DNA of 64,000 nucleotides from Sipunculus nudus. Its lineage: Eukaryota > Annelida > Sipuncula > Golfingiida > Sipunculidae. The notes under the pieces are model-generated. The model did not search any database and was not told the origin of the DNA. It saw only the letters and a program-made list of their open reading frames with translations. Of this stretch, positions 11,975 through 24,400 are shown piece by piece; positions within the stretch are counted from its first letter, which is position 1, and the number at the start of each line of letters is the position of its first letter. Both the position numbers and the translations under genes were made by a program. The stretch is taken from positions 40,842,527 to 40,906,526 of the forward strand of contig CM049308.1 of assembly GCA_026874595.1 (NCBI GenBank), in the 5' to 3' direction.

Positions 11975-13322
11975 AATAACAATAGACTTGTATATAGAAC
12001 TTTCTATCAACTGTATAACTTTGAGAGTGATTGCCTGATTTGTGGCCTGTGGAGCAGAAATAGTGAAATCGCGTAATATCTCGTGTGACAATAAACGGTG
12101 CAAGATTAACTGATCCAATGCTACCTGAAGCAAAACAAGATAGGCCTCTCTAGCTTTAAAAGTGACTAAGTTAGAAAAATAAGACCCGCTGTTTTCAAAT
12201 ATCAAGAATTTCCCCCAAAAATGCGTAACCATGGTAACAGCAGATTAAGACAGCAATACATCAGAAGAAAGACCATAGAATGGCAAACAAAATTAGCTAT
12301 AGTTCATGCGGCTACGATAAATTTTGACGAAGATATGAAGAAAAAACGATTTTTGTGTGATGACCTTGACCTTTGACCTATTGACACAAAAAGACATCAG
12401 ACTTCTAGAATGTTAGCCATATTATCAACAGTATAACATTCAGAGGGTTTGTTAAAATCTGGCTTGTGAAATGCCATATGTCAAAAGAAAGAACAAGCAG
12501 GGAGGAGACAACAACTTAAAAAACAGACGTATATACTGACACACTGACACATCTGCGATAACAGATAACTTGAAAATCTATGGAGAAGGTATAGAGAAAC
12601 AAAAAGAGCCATAGTTTATTTAACTAAGGTTTATGATTTTGAAAATATGGCCAAACAATGATATTGTGTAGTGTTTCAAGTGTAGCACCCCCTAGTGGCC
12701 ATATTAAAAAATGGAAAAAACAATTTCGAGATATTAGTATAGGACATAACATAAATCAGTTTCAAGACTATTCCTAATTTGTGGAATCTAGGGCATCTTG
12801 AAGTAAAATCTCGCAAAATCTAGTTTGACAAAATCTTGTGCAAGATATTGCGATACCTGAAATAAAATCTTGTAATACTAATTAAATGCTACCTGATGCA
12901 AAATAAATATCTCGCTTTAAAACTGGCTAAGTGGGAAAAAAGACCCGTTATTTTCAATAATCATGATTTTTTTCCGAAATTCGTAACCATGGTTACAGCT
13001 GATTTGAAGCAGCTACACATCAGAAGAAAGGGCAATGAATGAGGAACAAAAGGAGCTATAGTTTTTGTAGATAGGACAATTTTTGATGAATTTTTTATCA
13101 AAACAAAGATGTTTACTTTTTTGATGACCTTGACCTTGATCTTTCCCCGAAATTTACCAAAACAAAAGGCTTCTAGAACTTTTGATTGTCCATCAACTTT
13201 TTAACTTTTTAAGTTTGTAAGCGATTGTGGCCTATAAAGTGTACACAGACAAGACAGACAAACAGAAATACGCAACTGATAAATATGCTTGCCGAAATCG
13301 AAGATTTCCGGCAAGCAATAAA
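11975..13322 (+). mobile_element. Tandem-core element F, nested in B1
   Basis: Two long, diverged direct repeats about 780 bases apart (for example near 12115 and 12890) share the text around GTAACCATGGT and the GATGACCTTGACC motif. A GACAGACAAACAGA-type tail near 13250 leads to a 3' hairpin at 13287-13316, with arms GCTTGCCGAAATC and GATTTCCGGCAAGC and a GAA loop. The layout matches families A, B and D in having direct repeats and a 3' hairpin, but I could not find the matching 5' terminal sequence, so the left end may be truncated. Confidence 0.55.
12683..12701 (-). promoter_or_regulatory. CTCF-like motif inside element F
   Basis: Read on the minus strand the site is TGGCCACTAGGGGGTGCTA, which differs at two positions from the well-known long CTCF consensus form TGGCCACCAGGGGGCGCTA. 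The match is seen directly. Binding is inference, and it assumes that a bilaterian CTCF of this organism recognises the classical motif. Confidence 0.4.
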
Positions 13323-13515
13323 CCCATCAAGCCCTATAAGCCTCTTGTCATTATCGTGGAAATACAAACACAGCAACAACCATTGTGGCAATTTGTTAAC
13401 AAATCTCGTTAATAAATAACTCAAACAAAACTGTATATATAGAGAGACCAGCATGTTCTACTCAGAAAGCAAAATAATGCTATTACGTGCGATGACATTC
13501 ACCCTGTTTTCTATC

Positions 13516-13519
<4 letters not shown>
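13323..13519. other. Short unassigned stretch inside the composite repeat
   Basis: This lies between the end of element F and the CT microsatellite. It is AT-rich, and no gene or clear repeat unit is recognised. Confidence 0.4.

Positions 13520-13571
<52 letters not shown>
13520..13571 (+). repeat. (CT)n microsatellite
   Basis: About 25 perfect CT dinucleotides lie in a row, flanked by imperfect CT-rich sequence. Confidence 0.97.
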
Positions 13572-13575
<4 letters not shown>

Positions 13576-14224
13576 TCCCTCTCTCCCGAACTCAATCGAA
13601 CTCGAACACAATGCGGCTTTCAGTCTATATACAAAGTAATTAAGAGTAAACCTTTCTCTGTTATTTAAACATTAATCCATACACACCAATAATGTTAGTA
13701 TAATGGTTATTAAACTTACCTTTCTTTTAATGCTAGTTTACTCATAACCGTTTATCAGACTTTGAAACGAATAATTAAACTTATCTCAACACAACTCTGC
13801 GGATGGCGTGACCTCAACTCGTTTCCCACTATGCATATATTTATTTATGGAGCAAAATTCGGCTCTAATGCTGCAAACAGGTAATTCCATGTAGCACCTG
13901 ATGTGAGTAATTATGGTCCAAACAAAACGAGGCCTGACCTGTTCGCTTTCAACGAGATGAGATTATTTATATCCATGTTGAAGGTCGCTCTGTGTGACCT
14001 CTGTTGTTTCTAACACAAGTGATGATAATGTTTGTGATTACTTAGGCCCAAAATTGCATTTGCAACATTATGCACCCAAGAACCCCCCCCCCCCCGAGTA
14101 AACTGCTACAGGTTGGCTGACACATCGCCTGTGCCATTTCTATATGTTCCTATGTCACCCCATATGTCCCCGATGTTACCCCTATGTTAAACTGATTTAG
14201 GTAGGAAAAAAATATCCTGGTTTA
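13572..14224. other. Unassigned stretch before the minisatellite
   Basis: No coding frame or known repeat is supported here. A C tract at about 14083-14094 is the only striking feature. The last part (about 14150-14224) leads into degenerate forms of the 27-bp repeat. Confidence 0.4.
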
Positions 14225-17130
14225 TGGCTCTATCACGCCTAGGTATACGCCCATATGACGCTTTCCCTTATATGGATTTTTGTCACGCCTTGGTATACAT
14301 AAGGCTCCATCACGAGTTGATATACGGTACACGAGGTTCTGTCACGCTTGTGTATACATGAGGCTATGTCAGGACCTGGTAAACAGGAGGCTCTATCATG
14401 AGTTGGTATACACGAGGCTCTTTCAAAAACATGGTATACACGAGGCTCCATCATGAGTTGGTATACACGAGGCTCTATCACGAGTTGGTATACACAAGGC
14501 TCTGTCACGAGTTGATATACACGAAGCTCTGTCAGAGGTGGTATACACGAGGCTCTGTCATGAGTTGGTATACACGAGGCTCTATCAAGAGTTGGTATAC
14601 ACGAGCTTCTATCACGAGCTGGTTTACACGAGGCTCTATCACGAGTTGGTATACACAAGGCTCTGTCACGAGTTGATATACACGAAGCTCTGTCAGAGGT
14701 GGTATACACGAGGCTCTGTCATGAGTTGGTATACACCAGGCTCTATCAAGAGTTGGTATACACGAGCTTCTATCACGAGCTGGTATACACGAGGCTCTAT
14801 CACGAGTTGGTCAACACGAGGCTCTTTTACTAGTTGGTATACACGAGGCTCTATCACGTGTTGGTATACACGAGGCTCTATCAAGAGTTGGTATACACGA
14901 GGCTTTATCAAGAGTTGATATACACGAGGCTCTATCAAGAGTTGGTAAACATGAGGCTCTATCACGAGTTGGTTCACAGGAGGATCTATCAAGAGTTGGT
15001 ATACATGAGGCTCTATCACGAGTTGGTATACAGGGGGATCAATCATGAGTTGGTATACAGGAGGCTCTATCACGAGTTGGTGTACAGGAGGCTCTATCAC
15101 GAGTTGGTGTACAGGAGGCTCTATCACGAGTTGGTATACAGGAGGCTCTATCACGAGTTGGTATACAAAAGGCTCTATCAAGAGTTCGTATACAGGAGGC
15201 TCTATCACGAGTTGGTATACAAGAGGCTCTATCAAGAGTTCGTATACAGAAGGCTCAATCACGAGTTGGTATACAGGAGACTCTATCCTGAGGTATTATA
15301 CAGGAGGCTCTATCACGAGTTGGTTTACAGGAGGCTCTCTTGCAAGTTCGTTAACATGAGGCTCTGTCACGAGTTGGTTTACATGAGGCTCTATCCTGAG
15401 TTGGAATACTGGAGGCTCAATTACGAGTTGGTATAGAGGAGGCTTTATCACGAGTTCGTATACAGGAGGCTCTATCCCGAGTTGGTATGCACGAGTCTCT
15501 ATTAGGAGTTGGTTAACAAGAGGCTCTGTCACGAGATGTTATACAAGAGGCTCTATCACGAGTTCGTATACAGGAGGCTCTATCACGTGTTGGTCTACCA
15601 GAGGCTCTATCACGAGTTGGAATACTGGAGGCTCAATTACGAGTTGGTATAGAGGAGGCTCTATCAAAATTTGGTATACAGGAGGCGCTTATGCGAGTTG
15701 GTTTACAAGAGGCTCTGTCACGAGTTGTTATACACAAGGCTCTGTCACCAGTTGGAATACAGGAGGCTCTATCAAGAGCTGGTATACAGGTGGGTATATC
15801 TCGAAATGGTATAAAGGAGGCTTTATCACGAGTTGGAGTACAGGAGGCTCTTTTACGAGTTGGTATAGAGGAGGCTCCATCAAAATTTGGTTCACATGAG
15901 GCTCTATCACGAGTTGGTACACAGGAGGCTCTATCACGAGTTGGTACACAGGAGGCTCTATCACGAGTTGGTATACAAGAGGCTCTATCAAGAGTTCGTA
16001 TGCAGAAGGCTCAATCACGAGTTGGTATACAGGAGGCTCTATCACGAGTTGGTATACAGGGGGCGCTACCGAGAGTTGATATACAGGAGGTTCTATCACG
16101 AGTTGGTATACAGGAAGCTCTGTCACGAGTTGGTTTACATGAGGCTCTGTCACGAGTTGGTTTACATGAGGCTCTATCCTGAGTTGGTATACAGGAGGCT
16201 CTATCACGAGTTGGTTCACATGAGGCTCTATCAAGAGTTGGTATACATGAGGGTCCATCACGAGTTGGTGTACATGAGGCTCTGTCACGAGTTGGTATAC
16301 AGGGGATCAATCATGAGTTGGTATAGAGGAGGCTCTATTACGAGTTGGTATACAGGAGGCTCTATCACGAGTTGGTATACAGGAGGCTCTATCACGAGTT
16401 GGTATACAGGAGGCTCTATCACGAGTTGGTATGCAGAAGTCTCTATCACGAGTTGGTTTACATGAGGCTCTATCACGTGTTGGTCTACAAAAGGCTCTAT
16501 CACGAGTTGGTATAGAGGAGGTTCTATCAAAATTTGGTATACAGGAGGCTCTTATGCGAGTTGGCTTACAAGAGGCTCTGTCACGAGTAGTCATACACAA
16601 GGCTCTGTCACGAGTTGGAATACAGGAGGCTCTATCAAGAGCTGGTATACAGGAGGCTCTATCACGAGATGGTATACAGGAGGCTCTATCACGAGTTGGA
16701 ATACAGGAGGCTCTATCACGAGATGGTATAGAGGAGGCTCTATCATAAGTTGATTTACTGGAGTCTCAATTACGAGTTAGTATTCAGGGGGCTTTATCAC
16801 AAGTTCGTATACAGGAGGCTCTATCCCGAGTTGGTATGCACAAGTCTCTATTACGAGTTGGTTAACAAGAGGCTCTGTCACGAGTTGTTATACAAGAGGC
16901 TCTATCACGAATTCGTATACAGGAGGCTCAATCACGAGTTGGTATACAGGAAACCCTATCCTGAGTTATTATACAGGAGGCTCTATCACGAGTGGGTTTA
17001 CAGGAGGCTCTATCATGAGTTGGTATACAGGAGGCACTATCACGAGATGGTTTACAGGAGGCTCTATCACGAATTGGTTTACATGAGGCTCTAACACAAG
17101 TTGGCATAGTAACAGAAGGCTCTTTCACGA
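14225..17130 (+). repeat. 27-bp minisatellite, about 2.9 kb
   Basis: More than 100 head-to-tail copies of a 27-base unit are present, with core GAGGCTCTATCACGAGTTGG followed by a TATACA-containing spacer. Because 27 is a multiple of three and the unit contains few stop triplets, long open frames appear in all three forward frames and two reverse frames (period-9 peptides such as VYQLVIEPP or GSITSWYTG). These are repeat artefacts and not called as genes. Higher-order structure is visible: a 161-bp block repeats near 14511 and 14672, a 216-bp spacing links 15401 and 15617, and an ~863-bp spacing links 15661 and 16524. The outer copies are the most degenerate, as expected of an array that homogenises internally. 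Confidence 0.95.
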
Positions 17131-17625
17131 TTTACATGGATTATACAATCCAGTTAGAAGTCTCTGGATTAAATGGTAATAGTGTGTGCCCTGTTAACGT
17201 CTAGACTGCTTCATTTGAAGGTCTCTAAAATATAGGACGACATGCATAACAAATTGTGAAAATATAGATTGCGCCACCTGGACCTGATTAACTGACGAAA
17301 CTATCCATGATCAATATGCATTGGCAAAATCATGGCAATCAGTCAGTGTGTTAGTTTATGAGATGCTACAGCTTTTGTATCAATTTTTGTATCAACTTTT
17401 TGTGTCAACATGTTTTAATCTGGGACGCACAAACAGGTCCCACAACTCTGAGAATATAGGTCGTAGTGACCTTATTTCAAGTGTGCAAGGGAATTTTATG
17501 GACCTCCCTGGATATTAAGTTAGAAGATTCCACCTAGAGTGGTTACGATTTGAGCCCTTTTAATAGACGGACGACGGACCAAGAGTGATCACACAGATGA
17601 CCTTCAGTAGACAAAGATAAAAAGG

Positions 17626-18290
17626 TAATAAGAAAATTTAAAAAAAAAACATTCCAGTGTGTCAAAGACCTAATCAGCCCGGATTATGCATAAGATACTT
17701 CTGCCATTAAAATTAAAAGTGGATTCGAGTAAACTTGATGGGAAATCGCTGCGAATAGGAAAGGTTTACCGTTTGACAGAATGACGGAGCCGTTCGCTAT
17801 ATCCCTCACTCCGATCGGCGGATAATAAATATTAAAGCACTTTTATGTTTGCCGGGATCGATCGCTATCGATCAGTGCTTTTGTTTGTATGCTTATGCTC
17901 ATTGACATAAGCTGAAAAAAATTGATATTACAATTTCTTTTACAAAATCAAGAGACATCACTTTTGTTCGAAATCTTACATACTTGATGCTGCCCCATTG
18001 TACATAATAAGTATTCCCATATATGGTACATAACGATTTCGTTGTGCAGTCTCAATTATTTTCCAAGTTTTTCCAAGTGACGCAACTAAAGTGACAAATA
18101 AATGTAACAAACACAGCAAACAGATCGCCAGTCACTGAATTGATAACGGCTACGTAAAACGCTGCCGAAACAAGAGACTTGAGTATTTGAAGTGCATTTG
18201 TAGTTGTGAATGTGTGCATTTGTGAAAAGACAGTTTGATACAATTAGTCAGAAAGTTCATACTTCTAAACAATCAATTATTTTAGATTAT
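17626..18290. other. Unassigned stretch
   Basis: No gene or repeat is recognised between the end of B1 and element A1. The short open frame at about 18052-18243 lacks any recognisable domain. Confidence 0.4.
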
Positions 18291-19448
18291 TGTATCCGCC
18301 AAAACAGAGTTTTGCGGATACCATGTTTTCAGCCCACCGCCGACGCCGCCGCCGCGTAGGTGTCCGGAGAACTCCTCCGTAACCGCTGGGCGGAATTTTA
18401 CGAAACCCGGGATTATGTTCGGGTCCCATGCGAACTGCTGCGCCCCGATTTTGTTTTGACCTCTGACCTTTCCTCTGCGCTCTGCGTCCGTTTGTGCGTC
18501 TGTTTCCACACATAAACCCACATATCTCGGGAACCGTTTGACGGATCAGGAAAATAAAGCTTTATAACATACACAAACAAATGGTGGCGCCACCTGCAAC
18601 CATGTTTGCAGAGTGTCCATCTGTTCGTCTGCCTTGGGTTAAAATCACTCATATCTCTGCAGTGATTTGACTAATTCACCTGCTATTCGGCATGCGTATA
18701 CATCCAGGAAAGCTTTTCTGATTTTATGACAGGTGGCGCCACCTACATTCACGTTTACACTGCAGACATCCAAGCTCATATCTCGGGAACCGTTTGACCG
18801 ATTGGGCCAAAATTTAGCATGTGTATAGATCTCACATAGCTCTTTATCATACGCAAAACTGGTGACGCCACCTGCAGCCATTTTTGCACAGCTTCCGTCT
18901 GTTTGTCTGCCATGGGATAAAATCACTCATATCTCGGCAGTGGTTTGACATATCTGCCTAAAATTTTGCAGGTTTATACATCCCCGACAGCTCTCTTGAT
19001 TTTATGACAGGTGGCGCAACCTGCATTCTAGTTTATGCAGCAGACATCCAAGCTCACATCTTGGGAACCGTTTGACTGATTGGCCCAAAGTTTTGCATGT
19101 GTATAGTTCTCACATAGCTCTTTATCATACGCAAAACTGGTGGCGCCAACCGTCAACCATTTTTGCACAGCGTCCATCAGTTTGTCTGCCACAGGCTAAA
19201 ATCACTCATAAACATGTAGTGGTTTGACTTATCTGCCTTAAATTTTGCATATGTATACAACTTGGACGGCTTTCTGGATTTTGTGGTTGGTGGCGCAACC
19301 TACATGCACCATTTGGCTGCAGACATCCATGCTAATATGCAACACTTCACTCTATTTCCCCTTGCCATTCAATCCATGCCTCACTTCACCCGTTCCACTC
19401 TGGTTTAGGCGGATACACGTAGTCGCTTGTCGACTGCCCATATTCTAG
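18291..19448 (-). mobile_element. Tandem-core element A1 (family A), minus orientation
   Basis: The element's 3' hairpin lies at 18292-18321, with arms GTATCCGCCAAAAC and GTTTTGCGGATAC read on the plus strand. Its 5' end lies at about 19410-19448, with the hairpin arms GTAGTCG and CGACTG and the outer CTAGAAT text. The core has alternating blocks of about 150 bases centred on GGTGGCGCCACC or variants (about 18582, 18731, 18852, 19010, 19140). Short open frames here have no similarity to transposase. It lies about 1.9 kb beyond the 3' end of the oxidoreductase gene. Confidence 0.8.
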
Positions 19449-21374
19449 TTGGTCTGTAGAGGTCAATTGATTTTTACTGATGATTGATCAGGATATTACA
19501 ACTGATTGCCATCACTACCTTACAGAAAGACTTCTTCTGACAGAAGTTCTTTATATTTATATCAACTGGCATGTCTGCACGGAGGCCAAGCCCTAAGGGT
19601 GTCTTTGTTCATCCAGATTTTGCACATTTTTTATCATAAATAAAAAAAATTGTAGTAAATTTCACATTGATAATTCACAGGAGAGTATCTTTTCTTCTTA
19701 TTTTCTTCAGGAGGGCCTGGTCTTGGTTACAGATGACACCTAGCTGCAAAAGTGGGAGCATGGACCCTTTATTGTTCCTCTCCACAATTCATTCATATCA
19801 AATACAATTCCTTTGTATTATGGGCAGCGTAATCATGTGTAATTCACAAAGCTGACCTAGCCTTTGTGGGACCATGGGGCCTAGAAATGTGGGGTATGCT
19901 CAACAAAAATGGGAGCAAAGGTTGTTCTTTGGTAGGACACCATTACACATGCCAACTTAAAAAAAAAAATTTCTGTTAAAATGTAACTTGTATGCATTCG
20001 TTAATAAAACATAAAGATCACATGTCTCCTGTTATTCAGAAGTCGTTGATCATTCAACATCTGAAATTATATCACACCATGCTAGGTTGTCATTTAATGA
20101 AGACATGTCCATGCTAGTAGCAACATCAGTTTCTATATTCAGTTACATAGGGCCTGAACATATTTGGTCGAGCCACGGCTGAAAATTACAAATTGGACCA
20201 TGCCATAATTGGGGAATGCCACAAATTTTCTTGACTGAGGAAATCAGGAATAGCATTGAACAGAAAATAAAACTTTCAGATATATCTGTATTCCAAATAT
20301 AAAGTAAATTTTCCTTCAAATAAACACTAAAGTTTGATTTCTGAACATAATAACTGGACAACATATTTATAGGGATACACAATTCCAAGTGAGAAAAGGT
20401 CCGCTTTAAAAAGGAATATTAGTAATCTTATTGATGAAACTAATCTTGGTGAGACAGTAACCTGGCATTTGAGTAGTTAAGCATTTTGTCAAACTAAATG
20501 AACAAAGCATGCACAAACTGAAATCCAGCCCAAAATGCTATCTTTCCTGTGTCAGGGGAAAAAACTTGGAAGTGTTGTTGTTTTTAAAGGTTCAACGCTC
20601 TTTTAGTTAATTGTGTATGCACCACATGGATATTCTCTAAATTTTTCACTTCACATCATTACCTACTTATCATTATTTCATGTGAAGGTAATGAATGGAG
20701 TATGAAAAGCAGAGTCATGTTTGTTAAGTTTGTTTTAAGTTTCATGCATCACATTTTGAAACACAAAAACCAATTGGTCTAAATATTATAATTATTAAGC
20801 TCAATCAGTATAAGAACAGAAAACTTCTCTGAGTACATGTATAACAAAGAGCACAAAGGTTGAAGACCGAGACAGATCAGGACTGAGATGAATGCAAGTT
20901 TTACAAGCTGTTGGCCAGAATGAGCCCTCCCCCCATATAAACCAGTCTATAGACTACCCAGCACCAGCTTGAATATCCTTAAAAAATAGTCTGCTAAAGC
21001 TGCTGTGCTTATCCTGCATAAGAATGAGCCCCTTTGGTTATATTATAATATTGCATAATGAAGAAATCTATTAAGCTAACAATATAATGAGACTGTTCAC
21101 AGAATTGTGTATAGCATTAAATTTGGCACAATAGCATTACAGTTGTGTATAATACATAGCATCTGCACAATCAGCAAAGTGCTTTCTGAATTGTACTTTA
21201 TCGTACTTAATGTCAGCAAGTTTGTGTCAGCTTTTCAATTTATTTTGTTTGGGTTTCTTCTTATTTTTGTACACACTGGTTTGGTAACAACCTCTTCTCA
21301 TGTGTTTTTTTAATCACAGGTAATCTAATATTATTGATGACCTTGTGCATTTTAAGATGATAATTTCAACCACA
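19449..21374. other. Intergenic or 3' untranslated sequence of the SCCPDH-like gene
   Basis: No coding exon is supported. Because the gene to the right runs leftwards, its 3' untranslated region must begin here. A minus-strand ATTAAA variant signal at 21309-21314 lies about 60 bases past the stop codon and is a candidate poly(A) signal, but it is weak evidence. Confidence 0.45.
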
Positions 21375-21474
21375 TTAGAAGCGATCTAATATGGAAAACT
21401 TGATCTTGTGTGCTTGGAGACGGTCAATGAGATTCGTCTTGGCAAATAGTCCTCCCGGTGTGAACACCCCTCCC
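21375..21474 (-). CDS. SCCPDH-like exon 12 (last coding)
   Basis: This exon encodes GGVFTPGGLFAKTNLIDRL and ends FSILDRF followed by TAA. GGVFTPG is the C-terminal hallmark of the family. The acceptor CGCTCCAG follows a pyrimidine-rich tract. Confidence 0.92.
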
Positions 21475-24400
21475 CTGGAGCGAAAGAGAAAGTAAGCATG
21501 TGGTTACCATGGTCACATCATCCTACCATCAAGGATCTGCTATATGCTGCCAAGATACCTTGCTTCAGTGAGCAGTTCTGGTGTCTATTTTATTAATAAT
21601 GAACAAGTCTTCATGTGTTCAGGCCAAAATCACTACACAGATTTTTTTATGCCCTTCTGGCAATTCTAACATTGAAATGAGCAACAGAATTGCTTTTGGA
21701 GCAGTGTAAAGCAGGTGTAATTTAATTGGTGGTTTTGCCTTATTGTTAATTTTTTCATAAATCAGGTGCAAGAGCAGCTGATTGAAGCAAAATAAGATGA
21801 CAGTATATAAGGTGACCAGATCCAGACCACTCATAGTCATAAAAACAGAATACACTAAAACTTACAAGATTCTCATACTGGAAGTTCAGAAATTTGACTA
21901 AAATGACATTTAATGATGTTATACCACAACTGCTTACAGGTCAACCTGTTGAATCACTGTCTTTGAAAATTACTTCACATTTGTATTACCAGGTTTCTCC
22001 ATTTTAGTTCAGCAAATCCTTTAGAATTATCTTTAATTACTTCATGCCTAAAACAGAAACACCACACAAAATTTCACATGTACTTTCATTTATAGCAGTA
22101 CATTTTAATGTCACCAAACATTTACTTTTGAGGGTTTGGTTATCATATAAAAAGTCACTTAGATAAAAGCCATCCATATAAAAAATGCAAACTGTGAAGT
22201 GTATATTAATTCTTTTTTTAAAAGTGGTCTATGATGCATTTTCTATGGCAATTGGATACTTACTTCAAGGGCAAATTATTGCTTTCTGAACAAATTTCTG
22301 AACGCAAAGTATAAGCTGCCTGAATCAAGCAGATTGGAGTGGATATGTAACCAGCCTCTACAAAACAGAGAAAAGTGTGTTTCTATTTAAATATGTCACA
22401 ATTTTCACATTACAGACCTTGGGTATATACTGTGGTTGGCTTTCTGTTCGTGAGGGTTTCAGATTCGCAATATTCACAAAAGGAAAATTATCACGAAAAT
22501 AAAATCTCCGTGAATAGAATACCCCATCTATACAGGTGAATGACCATTTATTATACAGACATTTTATGTATGTTACCCAGGCAATCATGTTTTTAAGTCG
22601 AATGGCAAAATATAATAACATATATATAAAGTTGGCAGAATCACAATGCGTGAGATTTCAAACTTGTGGACGTAGCAGTCAAGAACCACCATTCCTGTAG
22701 GAGGGATGGACTATTTACGGGAATCCACTGAAAAATTACTGGAAATCATCCATGACCCACCTGTATTCGATAAAACCCTAAAACTATACAATTGCCCCCC
22801 TCCCCTAATATGAATTTGCCCCTCTGCCCCCCCCCCCACCTTTCCCATGCCTGTGATAATTTAAACAAAAACAGATGGATCTTGTCAGGCAGCCAACACC
22901 TATTAGCTAACTTGAAAGCTGGGGATGTCCAGGCCAGGTAACAGAATGTGTGAGATTTATGTCGCTTGGTGTGAGAGCATGAGACGAGGGATAAATGCAC
23001 TAGTCTCATGCCCAATGCCTGAGACTTGGCATGTTTGTATTTTATGTAACCTGTAATTCTAATGTTGACATTATAAATTAAATTAGATCTTTCATGTTAT
23101 CTGCCTGTAGGGGAGAAGAATTTCTCCTCATGCTCATGGATCCTTGTTAAATTGTTAAAATTTAGCGCAAATATAAGTGATAATGGATATACTATGTGTA
23201 CGTTACTGATCGCTAAAATGGAACCTTCGTGAAACAAAAACATGGTAAAAATCACGAAATATTAGCCTCACAAATATGAAGCCATCACAGTAATCTTACA
23301 TAAAACTTATTCTTCATCTTTACATTTTTTGGCAGTACCCTGATGTTACTGGCCATATGTATGCAATGAGGCAATCCGTTGATCGATCCCTTATAAGCTC
23401 TTGTTGTTCAGAGCTCTTAATCATCTATAATATCCATCAGTTAAGGCATTAACCTCACCTACTTAACATATACAAAAATAGTTTAAATGATTAACGAACT
23501 CAAATAATGAAGACCATTAAAGTTAGTTGTAAGGTCACAGTGACCACATTTCAAGTTTGGTGGGAGAAAATCTCACTATTAAAACACATTCATTTGAAAT
23601 GTCCCACCTGGTCCCATGATCTGGGTGACAAGTTTCTTGTCCGGTTTATCAGTGTGCTGTTCCTCAGGCGTCGATAGTTTGCTTGCGTGACCAAATCCCA
23701 GGAAGGTCATTGTAAAACTACACCCTGCAACCTGTCAAATCATCAAGTTGTTAAATGTTTGTTTTTTTTTTTACATATTCAAAGCCAAATTAGAAGATTT
23801 TGGATACTGCAGTAATACCTAATGGAATTTTTTTTTGGTGAAAAAAGTGAGGTTGAAGACACAAGATGTTAATGGCAGGTGAAATGATTGCTGCAGAAAA
23901 CATTATACATGCCCAGAACTATGATGACCATGAGCTTTAGTTCACATGTAATAAATTATATTCCATTCAATACATTTTCACAATAAATTCAGCATAGTAA
24001 AGACAGTGTTTCTCATTGTTTTACCCACCACAGTTTTGCATCAGCTATAATTTTACTTTCAAAACCCTGATATGGTGGGTGGTTATCATTATGTATAATA
24101 ACATGTGTGGAGTAAAGACAAACTAGAATATCAGCAGAAGCTGACAAAAGCCCTCAGCCAAAAGAACAGTGTTTATAGATGGTAAAAGTAACAAATAAAA
24201 AATATTTGTTCTCTCATGGATGTATATCTGTACATCTCTCAGTTATTAATTTAAACTAGAGAGGTCTATACCATGTTTCAATACAATCCACCAAATGTGT
24301 TTAAAAAATTATGCTCACAAGGCCAAAATTGGCATATCTGATAAAAAATCATTAAAAATCAGGAATTGTAGGTGGTGCCCCCAAACTCGTGCAGAAAATA

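Larger units (their letters stand above)
10505..17625 (+). mobile_element. Composite element B1 (tandem-core family B) with nested inserts
   Basis: The 5' end carries the palindrome TGACCCGTGGGTCA (10509-10522) followed by GACGCTCAGCCGACT. Units of about 340 bases, with landmarks such as GGTAACAGAGACCTAATTTC, recur between about 10700 and 11970. The same core resumes at about 17140-17560 and ends with GACGGACGACGGACC and a decayed copy of the family's 3' hairpin (about 17583-17625). Between these parts lie family F (about 11975-13322), a CT microsatellite and the 27-bp minisatellite. I infer one element opened by later insertions and expansions. The span as a single unit is less certain than its parts. 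Confidence 0.6.

Noticed and set aside
14834-15436. 200-codon forward frame, and similar frames on both strands
   Set aside because: These are produced by the 27-bp repeat, whose unit is stop-free in five frames. There is no signal of a start context, splice site or non-repeat protein sequence.
18277-18926. Overlapping minus-strand frames of 78-93 codons
   Set aside because: They fall inside element A1 and recur in A4. They are transposon core sequence without protein motifs.
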